Source of the DNA: an uncultured Lachnospiraceae bacterium
GTDB lineage: Bacteria > Bacillota > Clostridia > Lachnospirales > Lachnospiraceae
DNA: 46,723 nucleotides
Direction: 5' to 3'
NCBI GenBank assembly: GCA_946414825.1
Contig: CAMKQB010000006.1
Location: 1 to 46,723 of the forward strand
Shown: piece after piece, positions 1 to 7,815 of the stretch
Layout of the letters: every line of letters starts with the position of its first letter
How positions within the stretch are numbered: position 1 is the first letter of the stretch
Translations under genes and position numbers: made by a program
Notes under the pieces: model-generated
The model's database searches: none
What the model saw: only the letters and a program-made list of their open reading frames with translations
Told to the model about the DNA's origin: nothing

Positions 1-253
1 CGCCTGCTAAGGCCTCTCTCCGAGCAGGAGCAGGATGCAAGGACAGAGTCCTGCTCCATCCAAGTGAAACTTGGTGCTGTCTGCATAAGACCGCACTCCG
101 CGTAGGAGTGGGATGCAAGGGCAAAGCCCTGCCAGGTTGTTAGGGCAGAGCCTTAACCCCTCGGAGAGCGCACGACCCGTAGCAACGCGCAGGGTTACGG
201 ACATACATGCGAAGCTGTGTGTCTGTAAGTGCGCCTTTGGTCTAAAACGCTCT
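1..253. repeat. GC-rich multi-hairpin region, possible oriT or structured RNA
   Basis: No convincing gene lies here; the open frames are repetitive and have no ribosome binding site. The stretch is far more GC-rich than the genes beside it and is packed with short inverted repeats. They include AGGAC/GTCCT (40-44, 48-52), competing with GGAGCAGG/CCTGCTCC (27-34, 50-57), CACTCC/GGAGTG (94-99, 105-110) and AGGGC/GCCCT (118-122, 126-130). A 9-bp stem (199-207 with 216-224) carries an inner GCGAAGC mini-hairpin (209-215). The phrase GGATGCAAGG occurs twice (33-42 and 111-120), each time leading into a hairpin. It follows the mobilization genes, so an origin of transfer or single-strand origin is possible, but no known oriT was recognised. 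Confidence 0.45.
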
Positions 254-718
254 TTAGGAATCCATAGCTTTACTGTAATATCCACCCCTCTGCTCCTGTC
301 CAAGAAGAAAGTTTTGAAATCTCTGGATATCACCTGATTCAAATGAACGTCCCAGTATTCTCTCTGCCACTTCTCCAATCTGAGTTCGAGTATCAAATAA
401 CTCTTCACAATCTTTCAGAAGATATAACTGTTCCCTGAGGCTATCTTGTTCTTCCTCCGGATACTCTCGTCCCATAACCGACTCAACAAGTCCACCGATC
501 TGTATCAGCCTTCTTGTTCTCGCTGCTCTTTCTTCTTTACTCTTCCTAGCCTTAAGATCCTTATATCTCGCCTCAGCTTGAGCAAGAAGTTTTTTCATAT
601 ACTCCTGCTTCTCTTCATAGGATTCCAGCGAATTATATTTCTTCTTTATTTCATCCTTATTTATTCCCTTGACATTTCCGATACTGTCAAGAAAATCATC
701 AATACTTATCTCTTTCAT
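254..718 (-). CDS. Coiled-coil accessory protein of mobile element (DUF3847-like?)
   Basis: This 154-aa charged, mostly helical protein is not firmly recognised. Residues about 20-70 look coiled-coil. The middle has an Arg-rich stretch (ARTRRLIQIGGLVES) that resembles the DUF3847 type of small protein found in Firmicute conjugative and mobilizable elements; that match is from memory. The start codon overlaps the stop of the upstream gene (TAATG at 716-720), which implies translational coupling. Position after int and the MobC-like gene suggests a relaxosome accessory role. The relaxase itself would lie beyond the left edge. Function is inferred from context only. Confidence 0.6.
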   Translation of the reverse strand: MKEISIDDFLDSIGNVKGINKDEIKKKYNSLESYEEKQEYMKKLLAQAEARYKDLKARKSKEERAARTRRLIQIGGLVESVMGREYPEEEQDSLREQLYLLKDCEELFDTRTQIGEVAERILGRSFESGDIQRFQNFLLGQEQRGGYYSKAMDS

Positions 719-975
719 TACACCACTCCTCCAAGTCCATTTCTTATATAAGCAAGGAATCTTTTATATTCCTCAGAACCTTTACTAAGTTCCAAAACAG
801 GACTTTGATTCAATGCTTTTTCAACATCTTTGAGAATACTATCTATTTTCTTTTGCTTCTTCTCATCTTCTTCCCTCTTGGCTGCCTCTTCAAGTTCCTT
901 GATCTTAAGCTCAGCCTTTTCCATTATTTCCCTTTGCATCTTTATTCTTTCTGCATAACTTTTATTTGTTGCCAT
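718..975 (-). CDS. Small coiled-coil protein of mobile element
   Basis: This 85-aa protein starts at ATG 975 (MATNKSYAER...), chosen because GAGGAAT sits just upstream; the longer open frame starting at 1026 lacks a ribosome site and overlaps the MobC-like gene. Residues about 10-50 are a Lys/Glu-rich predicted coiled coil, followed by a short hydrophobic-patterned tail ending NGLGGVV. It lies head to tail between the MobC-like gene (gap of one base) and the 154-aa protein, with which it shares a TAATG junction. The three are surely one transcript. A mobilization accessory function is inferred from position. Confidence 0.6.
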   Translation of the reverse strand: MATNKSYAERIKMQREIMEKAELKIKELEEAAKREEDEKKQKKIDSILKDVEKALNQSPVLELSKGSEEYKRFLAYIRNGLGGVV

Positions 976-976
976 A

Positions 977-1375
977 TTATTCCTCACTTTCCGGCAGTCT
1001 ATTCTTCCTGCCATATAATTTATCAAGTATTTCCAGTATCATCCTTATCGTCTCCCTTTCCTCTGCCGGAAGATCTGATATATCAGTAGGTACCAAAAGT
1101 TTTTCTTCCAACTCATCCATACGCTTTTTAATCTTGTCAAACGATTTGATATTCCCTCTAACAAGAATCTTCTGATACATGCAGCTCTGTATAAAGAAAC
1201 TTGCCCTATCCAACCCGGATAGTTCTATTCTTCTTTCAATCAGAGATTTCTCAGTCGGGGTTGCCCTGAAGTTAAGAATGTTATTTCTCTTACGAGCCTT
1301 TTCATCCTTCTTCTTTATAGGTGTATCCCCCAACTGAGTGGACCGACGATATATCTTATCTTTTCCATCACTCAT
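977..1375 (-). CDS. MobC-like relaxosome accessory protein (ribbon-helix-helix)
   Basis: This 132-aa basic protein has a ribbon-helix-helix signature: a short strand (NILNFRATPTE) followed by two helices (SLIERRIELSGLDRASFFIQSCM), typical of MobC/BmgB-type proteins that bind oriT and help the relaxase. The first 30 residues are Lys/Arg-rich. The C-terminal half is helical and acidic. ATG 1375 overlaps the integrase stop codon (ATGAGTGA); a GTG at 1384 is also possible. It is directly downstream of int and upstream of two coiled-coil genes. No relaxase is in the window, so the mobilization unit is incomplete here. The family call rests on motif shape and neighbours. Confidence 0.7.
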   Translation of the reverse strand: MSDGKDKIYRRSTQLGDTPIKKKDEKARKRNNILNFRATPTEKSLIERRIELSGLDRASFFIQSCMYQKILVRGNIKSFDKIKKRMDELEEKLLVPTDISDLPAEERETIRMILEILDKLYGRKNRLPESEE

Positions 1376-2483
1376 CTCCGCCACCCGCTTTCATATTATT
1401 CTTTCCAAAAGCTTCATTAAGCTTATCAGCCATTTCTTTCTGAACTGACGGATAAAGATGAGAATAACGCTCGGTTATCGCTACACTTTCATGTCCAAGC
1501 CTCTCTCCTATTTGTACCGGAGAATATCCGAGATTTATAAGAAGTGCGCAGCTGGAATGTCTCAGATCATGAAGTCGTATCCTCTTGACGCCTGATGCCT
1601 TGCACCCTCTATCAAGTTCATGATGCAGGAAGCTTTTTGTAATCGGAAATAGTCTGGTATCCTCTTCTACCTTATATAGTGACTCGATATAATCCTCTAT
1701 CTCGTCACATAAGAACTCCGGAAGATCTATAACACGATTACTCTTCTCTGTCTTAGGTGTAGTTACCACTATCTCGCCTTTTATCACCTGGAGAGATTCA
1801 TCTACAGTCATTTTCTTATTTTCCAGATCAAAGTCCTTCCGGGTGAGAGCTAATAATTCACCGCACCTTACACCAGTCCAGTAAAGAATCTGAAAGGCAT
1901 AGTATGATATAGGTTTATCCTTCATCACCTCACTGAACTTCAGATACTCTTCCTTAGTCCAGAAAAGCATTTCCTTTGCTTTTGCCTTCCCCATTTTCTT
2001 ATTTACAGAACAAGGATTCTTTGGAAGATCATAATACTTGACCGCATGATTGAATATCGCAGTCAGGTGATTTTGTATTGTTCTAAGATATGTCATAGAG
2101 TAGCCTTTCCCCTGATCGTCCCTCTTTCCCAAAAGCTCATTCTGCCACTGAAGTACATCAGTGGCAGAGATTTCTGAAAGACTTTTGTTCTTAAAATATG
2201 GTCGTATATGAGTGTTAATGATATTTTCCTTGGTAGAATATGAATTCAGCTTCATCTGCGGCTTAACATCCCTCATATACATATCCAGGAACGCATCAAA
2301 ACTCATATTTATATCCTTAGTTCTGCTGGCGAGAAACTCTCTCTCATACTCTTGAGCTTCTTTTTTAGTAGCAAAGCCTCTTTTATCATGCTTCCTACGT
2401 TTACCCTGCCAATCTGTGTAGTAGCATGCCACACGCCAAGTCTGGCCTTTATATCCATTCCACTTATCTTTATATACTGCCAT
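1368..2483 (-). CDS. int: Tyrosine recombinase/integrase of mobilizable element
   Basis: This 371-aa phage-type integrase catalyses site-specific integration and excision of the element. In order: an N-terminal arm-type DNA-binding region (about 1-55, with WRVACYYTDWQGKRRKHDKRGF), a SAM-like core-binding domain (about 58-160) and a catalytic domain (about 175-350). The catalytic set is complete: Arg in WTGVRCGELLAL, Lys in PKTEKSNRVIDLP, HDLRH, the GHES histidine and the Tyr in ITERYSHLYP. AAAGGAGG precedes ATG 2483 at good spacing. The initiator gene ends 16 bp upstream and the MobC-like gene overlaps its end. It is unusually far (about 2.4 kb) from the presumed guaA attachment site, so which end is attL is not settled. 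Confidence 0.93.
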   Translation of the reverse strand: MAVYKDKWNGYKGQTWRVACYYTDWQGKRRKHDKRGFATKKEAQEYEREFLASRTKDINMSFDAFLDMYMRDVKPQMKLNSYSTKENIINTHIRPYFKNKSLSEISATDVLQWQNELLGKRDDQGKGYSMTYLRTIQNHLTAIFNHAVKYYDLPKNPCSVNKKMGKAKAKEMLFWTKEEYLKFSEVMKDKPISYYAFQILYWTGVRCGELLALTRKDFDLENKKMTVDESLQVIKGEIVVTTPKTEKSNRVIDLPEFLCDEIEDYIESLYKVEEDTRLFPITKSFLHHELDRGCKASGVKRIRLHDLRHSSCALLINLGYSPVQIGERLGHESVAITERYSHLYPSVQKEMADKLNEAFGKNNMKAGGGDE

Positions 2484-2499
2484 GGTTTATTTCCTCCTT

Positions 2500-3351
2500 T
2501 TAGTCTTCCTCATCATCAAATATGGAATTATATGACTCCGGAGAGTTTATCTGTAGCTGCCTATCAAGTGCAGTAAGATAATATGAATCCGGCTTATTGA
2601 CATCAATATTGCCTTTAGCCATATTCTTAGCAACCGCATATACTTCTTCATATCCATATTTAAGAATATGAGCCATTCTTTCATCTTCCGGAATATATTT
2701 ACCTCCAACCTTCAGATCATTATCACCTTTAGGATTACTTCTCTTATATGCCAGTATCATAAGTATCTTATCGACATATTTTATTTCTTCAGGTAATAGT
2801 GATTCCTTAAGCCTCTGATAATCAATTTTTCTCTTAGTTCCATTTAGTGACCATTCCGGAATAAATAATTCATTCTGTAATTCATTCAAGTCTTCGGAAT
2901 GATTGATTGATTTTATATATTCCTTATTACTACTCTGTTTTATATTATCAGTATTATATTGTGCCGATTTTTCCTCCACGGTTTTTCCTCCGCGGTTTTT
3001 CCTCCGCGGTTTTTCCTCCACGGTTTTACCGTCACGGTTTTTCCTTGATGGGTTATTATTATTACGTTCTGTTGTCACCTCTATAAACGATTCAAATTGT
3101 CCTTTTGAATTACGTTTCCGTGTTCGTCTTAGATAGCCTAATTCTTCAAGCCTTTTTACGCTATCTCGTACTGCATCTGTACAGTCCGGAACTAATGCGG
3201 CCAAGCCCTCGACACTAAACTCCCAATTATCATGAAAACTCAGAATAGTACACAGGACTCCTCTATCTTTCATTTTAAGTCCTTTGTCTCTTAACACAGT
3301 GTTACTCACAATTGTGAAATTAGCCTGTGTCCTATTTTTTAAAACTGCCAT
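2500..3351 (-). CDS. Replication initiator / replisome-organizer-like protein
   Basis: This 283-aa protein is a probable replication initiator of the element. Residues 1-95 form a winged-helix domain of the kind found in phage replisome organizers and plasmid Rep proteins (LRDKGLKMKDRGVLCTILS ... SVKRLEELGYLRRTR). Residues about 100-130 are a low-complexity basic segment with a 14-residue period, encoded by the iteron array described separately. The C-terminal half is helical and ends in an acidic tail (FDDEED). GAAAGGGG lies before ATG 3351. A leader of about 100 bp separates it from the excisionase-like gene and is crossed by a short antisense RNA. Exact family was not identified. Confidence 0.72.
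   Translation of the reverse strand: MAVLKNRTQANFTIVSNTVLRDKGLKMKDRGVLCTILSFHDNWEFSVEGLAALVPDCTDAVRDSVKRLEELGYLRRTRKRNSKGQFESFIEVTTERNNNNPSRKNRDGKTVEEKPRRKNRGGKTVEEKSAQYNTDNIKQSSNKEYIKSINHSEDLNELQNELFIPEWSLNGTKRKIDYQRLKESLLPEEIKYVDKILMILAYKRSNPKGDNDLKVGGKYIPEDERMAHILKYGYEEVYAVAKNMAKGNIDVNKPDSYYLTALDRQLQINSPESYNSIFDDEED
2968..3051. repeat. Six tandem 14-bp iterons inside the initiator gene
   Basis: Six head-to-tail 14-bp units, consensus TTTTTCCTCCNCGG, start at 2968, 2982, 2996, 3010, 3024 and 3038. The first four are nearly identical; the last two are degenerate. Because 14 is not a multiple of three, three units make one 14-residue period in the encoded protein. Tandem direct repeats in an initiator gene, flanked by AT-rich DNA, fit an origin with iterons embedded in the gene, as in lambda O and several phage replisome organizers. 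Confidence 0.75.
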
Positions 3352-3373
3352 AATATGCCCCTTTCACAATTTA

Positions 3374-3402
3374 TTGTAAAGAAACACACTATATGCTAAT
3401 AT
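3374..3402 (+). promoter_or_regulatory. Promoter for short antisense RNA
   Basis: TTGTAA (3374-3379) and TAATAT (3397-3402) are spaced 17 bp, a good sigma-70-type match on the plus strand, with a start expected near 3409. Nothing protein-coding lies downstream before the terminator at 3439. Confidence 0.5.
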
Positions 3403-3408
3403 ATGTCT

Positions 3409-3461
3409 TGTCACGAACATGCTAGCAATAGCGTGTATGCCCCAGTAATCTGGGGCTTTTT
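3409..3461 (+). ncRNA. Putative counter-transcribed RNA over the rep leader
   Basis: A transcript from the promoter at 3374-3402 would be about 50 nt. It would contain one imperfect hairpin (3417-3424 with 3429-3436, loop GCAA) and a strong intrinsic terminator (3439-3456 plus T-run). It lies antisense to the untranslated leader between the excisionase-like gene and the initiator gene. Small antisense RNAs in this position control initiator synthesis in many plasmids. The role here is inferred from layout. Confidence 0.45.
3439..3461 (+). terminator. Intrinsic terminator, plus strand
   Basis: GCCCCAG (3439-3445), loop TAAT, CTGGGGC (3450-3456), then TTTTT. The T-run follows only on the plus strand, so it ends rightward transcription, although both flanking genes run leftward. 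Confidence 0.75.
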
Positions 3462-3663
3462 AATTTGTCATCCTTTTAGGATAACCCACAGCTTCTTCAT
3501 ACCAGATTCTATTAACCTTACCGGATACTATGACCGCTCTTGGATTCACTTCTTTAAGCTGCCTGTTTAGGTCTTTGATTATCTCATATGCTTTTGCTTT
3601 GGAAACCCCAAGATCTGCTCTTACGACATCAACTCCGACAAATAACGAATTAGTACTAGTCAT
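3460..3663 (-). CDS. Excisionase-like small HTH protein
   Basis: This 67-aa protein has a MerR/excisionase-like helix-turn-helix (VVRADLGVSKAKAYEIIKDLNRQLKE) followed by a short wing region (PRAVIVSGKVNRIWYEEAVG). Proteins of this size and pattern are common next to rep and int genes in Firmicute ICEs and IMEs and serve as excisionases or small regulators. ATG 3663 is chosen because AAGGAGGT ends 7 bases before it; a GTG at 3672 overlaps that ribosome site. It is transcribed away from the regulator at 3848, across a shared AT-rich region. Whether it directs excision or regulates transcription cannot be told from sequence. Confidence 0.7.
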   Translation of the reverse strand: MTSTNSLFVGVDVVRADLGVSKAKAYEIIKDLNRQLKEVNPRAVIVSGKVNRIWYEEAVGYPKRMTN

Positions 3664-3847
3664 CTTTTGCACCTCCTTTTGTTTAATTTTTCTTCACTAT
3701 ACTAAATATTTTTATTTAGTTTTTATTATTGTAGTATAGTAATTTATATTTGTCAATTATAATTAAATATTTTTATTTAATTTTTTTATTCCATTTAAAT
3801 AATTTTCGTATTATAATAGAATAAATATTAAAGAAGGGAGCATACAA
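3664..3847. promoter_or_regulatory. Divergent operator/promoter region with paired AT-rich repeats
   Basis: The 16-bp sequence TAAATATTTTTATTTA occurs twice (3703-3718 and 3764-3779), 61 bp apart. A perfect 9-bp inverted repeat ACTATACTA/TAGTATAGT spans 3696-3704 and 3732-3740. TATAAT at 3812-3817 is a likely -10 for the plus-strand regulator, whose ribosome site is AGAAGGGAG. The layout resembles a lysogeny-type switch between a regulator and an excision/replication operon. Confidence 0.6.
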
Positions 3848-4834
3848 ATGACTGTTGGGGAGAAAATAAGACGAAACAGAATACTTCATGATATGACTCA
3901 AAAACAATTAGGAGAGGCGGTAGGCTTCAAATCAAATACCGCTGATGTACGCATTAATCAATATGAAACGAATAAAATGTCTCCCAAGTTTGAAATACGT
4001 TCAGCTATAGCCAGCGCCTTAGATATAGATTTTGCAGCCATATCTGATGTTAATATTTCAACTTTTGAAGATATAATGCATGCATTTTTTGAATTAGAAG
4101 ACAAATTCGATATAAATATCGAAAAAAGAGATGGGAAAACTTGCATTGTATTTGATGAAAACAATCCTTTGTGTGAACCACTGATAAGTTACATGAATAT
4201 ATGGAAGAATCAAAAGAAAGCAATGCTTCCAGATAAAGAAAATGCAAACGATGATCAGCAAAAGAAATATAAGATATGGAGATCCAGATTCTTTCATAAT
4301 GTTGAAGAATACTTTCAAGAAAAGACAGATGAAGTTAACAATCATTATGCTCCACTAGTTGACCAGGTGAATAAATCTATTACACATTGTGAAAAAACTG
4401 GTGATTTTATAAAATTAATAACAAGATTAATAGATTCAGGTTTCACAGTCACTGCAGACTTTTTCATGGTTGCCCAAGGAATGGGAGTTACTGGTATTAC
4501 ATTCGTTATAAAAGAATTGCTTTCTTTCGACGAAGAGAAGCAACTTCTATTTGCAACGTTTCTTTCTGAAATAAATCATATTAATGAATTAGGAGCCGGA
4601 TGCTATACAAATATACAGATGAGGGATAATAATGCTACCATTAGCTATGAAATTCCAATCACTACATTTTCAGAAGTATCAACAAAGGTGAATGAATATC
4701 TCAAATTTATAAACGATGATGCAAATAAAAATGAGTTTGCTATGGAATCATTTAAAAGTATATTTGAAGATGAATTATATCACTCTAATAATATTGAAGA
4801 AGAGATAAAATTCTATAAAGGAATAATAAAATAA
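3848..4834 (+). CDS. Xre-family HTH transcriptional regulator of the element
   Basis: This 328-aa protein starts with a Cro/CI-type helix-turn-helix (about 5-70: GEKIRRNRILHDMTQKQLG, then VRINQYETNKMSP). The remaining 260 residues are not recognised; they are mixed helical, with no membrane segment and no obvious metallopeptidase (HExxH) motif. It is divergent from the excisionase-like gene and shares its operator region, so it probably represses or triggers the element's leftward operon. AGAAGGGAG precedes the ATG at good spacing. Its codons are very AT-rich compared with guaA, consistent with horizontal origin. A bidirectional terminator separates it from guaA. Confidence 0.85.
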   Translation: MTVGEKIRRNRILHDMTQKQLGEAVGFKSNTADVRINQYETNKMSPKFEIRSAIASALDIDFAAISDVNISTFEDIMHAFFELEDKFDINIEKRDGKTCIVFDENNPLCEPLISYMNIWKNQKKAMLPDKENANDDQQKKYKIWRSRFFHNVEEYFQEKTDEVNNHYAPLVDQVNKSITHCEKTGDFIKLITRLIDSGFTVTADFFMVAQGMGVTGITFVIKELLSFDEEKQLLFATFLSEINHINELGAGCYTNIQMRDNNATISYEIPITTFSEVSTKVNEYLKFINDDANKNEFAMESFKSIFEDELYHSNNIEEEIKFYKGIIK

Positions 4835-4866
4835 GATTTTTTATAGACATTTTGTAGACGAAAAAA

Positions 4867-4897
4867 ACGGGAAGTCCCTAAAATAGGGGCTTCCCGT
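4867..4897. terminator. Bidirectional terminator between regulator and guaA
   Basis: A 14-bp stem (4867-4880 with 4884-4897, loop AAA, one T-G pair) is flanked by A-rich sequence on the left and T-rich sequence on the right, giving a U-run for both directions. It ends guaA leftward and the regulator rightward. Confidence 0.88.
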
Positions 4898-4907
4898 CGT
4901 TTTTTCA

Positions 4908-4936
4908 TTATAGGAGTTCAATTGTCCCTGGCGGCT
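4908..4936. other. Candidate attachment site at 3' end of guaA
   Basis: The last codons of guaA read ...PPGTIELL-stop, whereas nearly all GuaA proteins end in TIEWE or a close variant. Genomic islands that integrate at guaA often cross over in these terminal codons and replace the last few. The matching direct repeat should lie beyond the left edge; none was found between 1 and 4900. Boundaries are approximate. Confidence 0.45.
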
Positions 4937-6488
4937 TACTCGTCAAATCATACATTACACGATTGACGCCCTTCACCTCATTTATTATACGATTCATCAC
5001 CTTCTGAAGTATCTCAAATGGTATATCAGTGCAGTCCGCCGTCATGAAGTCGCTTGTGTTAACTGCACGAAGTACAACTGCATAATCGAAGGTTCTGAAG
5101 TCGCCCATTACTCCAACGGAACGCATATTAGAAAGCGCTGCAAAGTACTGGTTTGGAAGATGTTTGATACGTCCTGATGCCAGAGCCTTGTCCATTTCCT
5201 CACGGAAGATGGCATCTGCATCCTGAACTATATGAACCTTCTCTTCCGTTATCTCGTCAATGATTCTTACACCAAGTCCTGGTCCTGGGAATGGCTGACG
5301 GAATACCAGATACTCTGGAATACCAAGTTCCAGGCCTGCCTTTCTAACCTCGTCCTTGAAGAGCATTCTAAGAGGCTCAACTATTTCCTTAAAATCTACA
5401 TAGTCAGGAAGTCCACCAACATTATGATGTGACTTTATAGTAGCCGACTTGCCAAGTCCTGACTCTATAACATCCGGATAGATAGTTCCCTGTGCCAGAA
5501 AGTCGACAGCACCAATCTTCTTAGCCTCTTCCTCAAATACACGGATGAACTCTTCTCCAATTATCTTTCTCTTCTCCTCCGGCTCTGTTACACCGGCAAG
5601 CTTACTGTAGAAACGGTCCTGAGCATTTACTCTTATGAAGTTCAGCTCGTAATTTCCATTAGGTCCGAAGATAGCTTCAACCTCATCGCCCTCATTTTTT
5701 CTAAGTAGACCATGATCAACGAATACACATGTAAGCTGCTTTCCAACAGCCTTTGCAAGAAGTACTGCCGCAACTGATGAATCAACTCCACCGGAAAGAG
5801 CACATAGAACGCGGCCATTACCAATCTTCTCACGAAGCGCCTGGACAGTAGTTTCTACAAAGCTGTCCATCTTCCAGTCACCCTTACATTTGCAGACATT
5901 ATATACAAAATTATGTATCAGTTCTTTACCCTGTTCAGTATGCATTACTTCAGGATGGAACTGTGTGGCATAGAAGCCTTTTTCTTCGCATTCCATAGCC
6001 GCCACAGGGCAGTCCTTTGTATGTGCTGTAACAGTAAATCCTTCTGGAGCCTCAGCTATATAATCTGTGTGGCTCATCCAAGTTGATATCTTCTTCTTGA
6101 TTCCTTTGAAGAGGAGTGAACCGCTTCTAACATCGGAGTTTTCTGATGAACCATCTACATAAGTCTCTGTTCTTCCATACTCACTAACTGGGGCTGTTGC
6201 TACTCGTCCGCCCAGTAAATGTGCCATCAGCTGTGAACCATAGCAAATGCCTAGTATAGGAATTCCAAGCTCGAATATCTCCTTTGTATAAGAAGGAGAT
6301 TCCTCAAGATATACACTATTAGGTCCACCTGTGAAAATGATTCCCTTTGGATTAAGAGCCTTCAGCTCTTCAAGAGACATTGTATAGGGATGAACCTCTG
6401 CATAAACATTACATTCTCTTACACGTCTTGCTATTAGTTGATTGTACTGGCCACCAAAATCAAGAACGACAATTAATTCCTTATCCAT
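4908..6488 (-). CDS. guaA: GMP synthase (glutamine-hydrolysing)
   Basis: GuaA converts XMP to GMP using ATP and glutamine in the cytoplasm. The 526-aa protein has an N-terminal class I glutamine amidotransferase domain (about 1-200) with catalytic Cys82 in GICYGSQ and the FHPEV His/Glu pair. An ATP-pyrophosphatase domain follows ([11 protein letters not shown] near 231), then the C-terminal dimerization domain ending in [10 protein letters not shown]. The two final Leu residues depart from the usual WE. It lies 14 bp downstream of the S41 protease gene and ends in a strong terminator, so it is probably last in that operon. No purine riboswitch is visible in the tiny gap upstream. Confidence 0.98.
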   Translation of the reverse strand: MDKELIVVLDFGGQYNQLIARRVRECNVYAEVHPYTMSLEELKALNPKGIIFTGGPNSVYLEESPSYTKEIFELGIPILGICYGSQLMAHLLGGRVATAPVSEYGRTETYVDGSSENSDVRSGSLLFKGIKKKISTWMSHTDYIAEAPEGFTVTAHTKDCPVAAMECEEKGFYATQFHPEVMHTEQGKELIHNFVYNVCKCKGDWKMDSFVETTVQALREKIGNGRVLCALSGGVDSSVAAVLLAKAVGKQLTCVFVDHGLLRKNEGDEVEAIFGPNGNYELNFIRVNAQDRFYSKLAGVTEPEEKRKIIGEEFIRVFEEEAKKIGAVDFLAQGTIYPDVIESGLGKSATIKSHHNVGGLPDYVDFKEIVEPLRMLFKDEVRKAGLELGIPEYLVFRQPFPGPGLGVRIIDEITEEKVHIVQDADAIFREEMDKALASGRIKHLPNQYFAALSNMRSVGVMGDFRTFDYAVVLRAVNTSDFMTADCTDIPFEILQKVMNRIINEVKGVNRVMYDLTSKPPGTIELL

Positions 6489-6502
6489 ATAACTTACCTT
6501 TT

Positions 6503-7789
6503 TTAATCTAGTGTCTTTACTGCTTCCATTAGCTGATTATCATTCTTATGATCTTCAGGATCCTTCTTGTACTTCTCAACATCCAGTTCAACTTCCTTAT
6601 CTGGTTTAACACCAACCTTATGAACTGCAGTTCCAGAAGGAAGGAAATACTGAGCTATAGTTATTTTAATAGCAGATCCATCTGAAAGTGGAATAACCGA
6701 CTGAACGATTCCTTTTCCATATGTAGTAGTTCCAATTAATTCAGCTTTATTGTAATCCTTCAAACATCCAGCCATGATTTCTGAAGCGCTTGCACTATTA
6801 CCATTTACAAGAACCGCCATTGGTATATCTACACTATGTCCGTCTTCACACTTATATTCATCCATTACAGCATCATTCTTATCCTTAGTCTGAAGAAGAA
6901 GCCCCTTCGTGCTACCACCCTCAGCAACTTCATTATCATCTATTAAGTAATCAGACATTTCGATAACAGAATTAACGAAACCACCTGGATTATCACGAAG
7001 ATCTATTACTATTCCCTTCGCACCATCTTTCTGAAGACTATCCACAGCCTCCTTAAACAGTTCAGGAGTATTCTCTATAAACTGTTCAACCTGAATATAT
7101 CCGATATCACCTTCAAGCATTTCATACGCAACAGTTTTGGTCTCTATCTTATCTCTAGTAATAGTAAAGGTGAGATAATCCTCTTCGCCTTCTCTATATA
7201 CCTGAATATCAACATTTGTACCCTTTTCGCCACGTATATGACCTACAACAAAATCAAGCTCCATATCATTTGTAAGCTCTAGATCATCAACCTTTATTAT
7301 CACATCTCCTGCTTCAAGACCTGCCGCCTCAGCTGGACTTCCTTCAAGAGGCTTAACAACAGAAATGACACCTGTACTCATATCCTTGGACACGGTGGCA
7401 CCTATTCCCTCGAAGGAACCTGAATCATCTTCCTGGAGTCTGTCATATTCTTCCTTTGTGTAATATACAGAATAAGGATCATCAAGGCCCTTCATGATAC
7501 CATCATAATAGCCTTCTTCTCTTTTATCTGACTCTTCATCAAAGTAAAAGTATTTATCAATCAAGCCCTCAATCTGTTTAGTTTTCTGCTTAACCTCCTT
7601 GGAATCCTCATCAAACTTCTCATTTTCCGCATCACTCGCGTCTCCAGAAGTTCCAACACCCGGAAGCTCATCTCTTGTCTCAGGCTCGCCCTTTCCACAT
7701 CCAGACATAGCCCCCAGCATCATAAGAGCTGCAAGTCCAACACATGCAGTCTTCCTGCAGATTTTCATACTACTATGAAATCTTCTCAT
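6503..7789 (-). CDS. S41 family C-terminal processing protease, lipoprotein
   Basis: This 428-aa CtpA-like serine protease works outside the membrane. Residues 1-31 form a lipoprotein signal (LGAMSGC, lipid-modified Cys31). A PDZ domain lies at about 120-205 ([18 protein letters not shown]) and the S41 domain at about 215-400. The catalytic Ser is in [12 protein letters not shown] and the Lys in [10 protein letters not shown]. The motif [12 protein letters not shown] and a C-terminal PDKEVELDV stretch are typical of the family. It sits between an M23 peptidase and guaA, in the conserved Firmicute order ftsE-ftsX-M23-ctpA. It may process or regulate the neighbouring cell-wall hydrolase; this is inferred. 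Confidence 0.93.
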   Translation of the reverse strand: MRRFHSSMKICRKTACVGLAALMMLGAMSGCGKGEPETRDELPGVGTSGDASDAENEKFDEDSKEVKQKTKQIEGLIDKYFYFDEESDKREEGYYDGIMKGLDDPYSVYYTKEEYDRLQEDDSGSFEGIGATVSKDMSTGVISVVKPLEGSPAEAAGLEAGDVIIKVDDLELTNDMELDFVVGHIRGEKGTNVDIQVYREGEEDYLTFTITRDKIETKTVAYEMLEGDIGYIQVEQFIENTPELFKEAVDSLQKDGAKGIVIDLRDNPGGFVNSVIEMSDYLIDDNEVAEGGSTKGLLLQTKDKNDAVMDEYKCEDGHSVDIPMAVLVNGNSASASEIMAGCLKDYNKAELIGTTTYGKGIVQSVIPLSDGSAIKITIAQYFLPSGTAVHKVGVKPDKEVELDVEKYKKDPEDHKNDNQLMEAVKTLD

Positions 7790-7815
7790 TTTATCATATT
7801 CTCCTCGTTATATAT

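Noticed and set aside
7-408. 133-aa open frame on the minus strand with repeated Cys-Pro-Cys segments
   Set aside because: It overlaps the end of the 154-aa gene in another frame, has no ribosome site, and its repeats just reflect the hairpin DNA.
2968-3051. CRISPR array
   Set aside because: The units are 14 bp and directly adjacent with no spacers, so this is a tandem iteron array.
6489-6502. Purine riboswitch in front of guaA
   Set aside because: Only 14 bp separate guaA from the preceding gene, too little for an aptamer.
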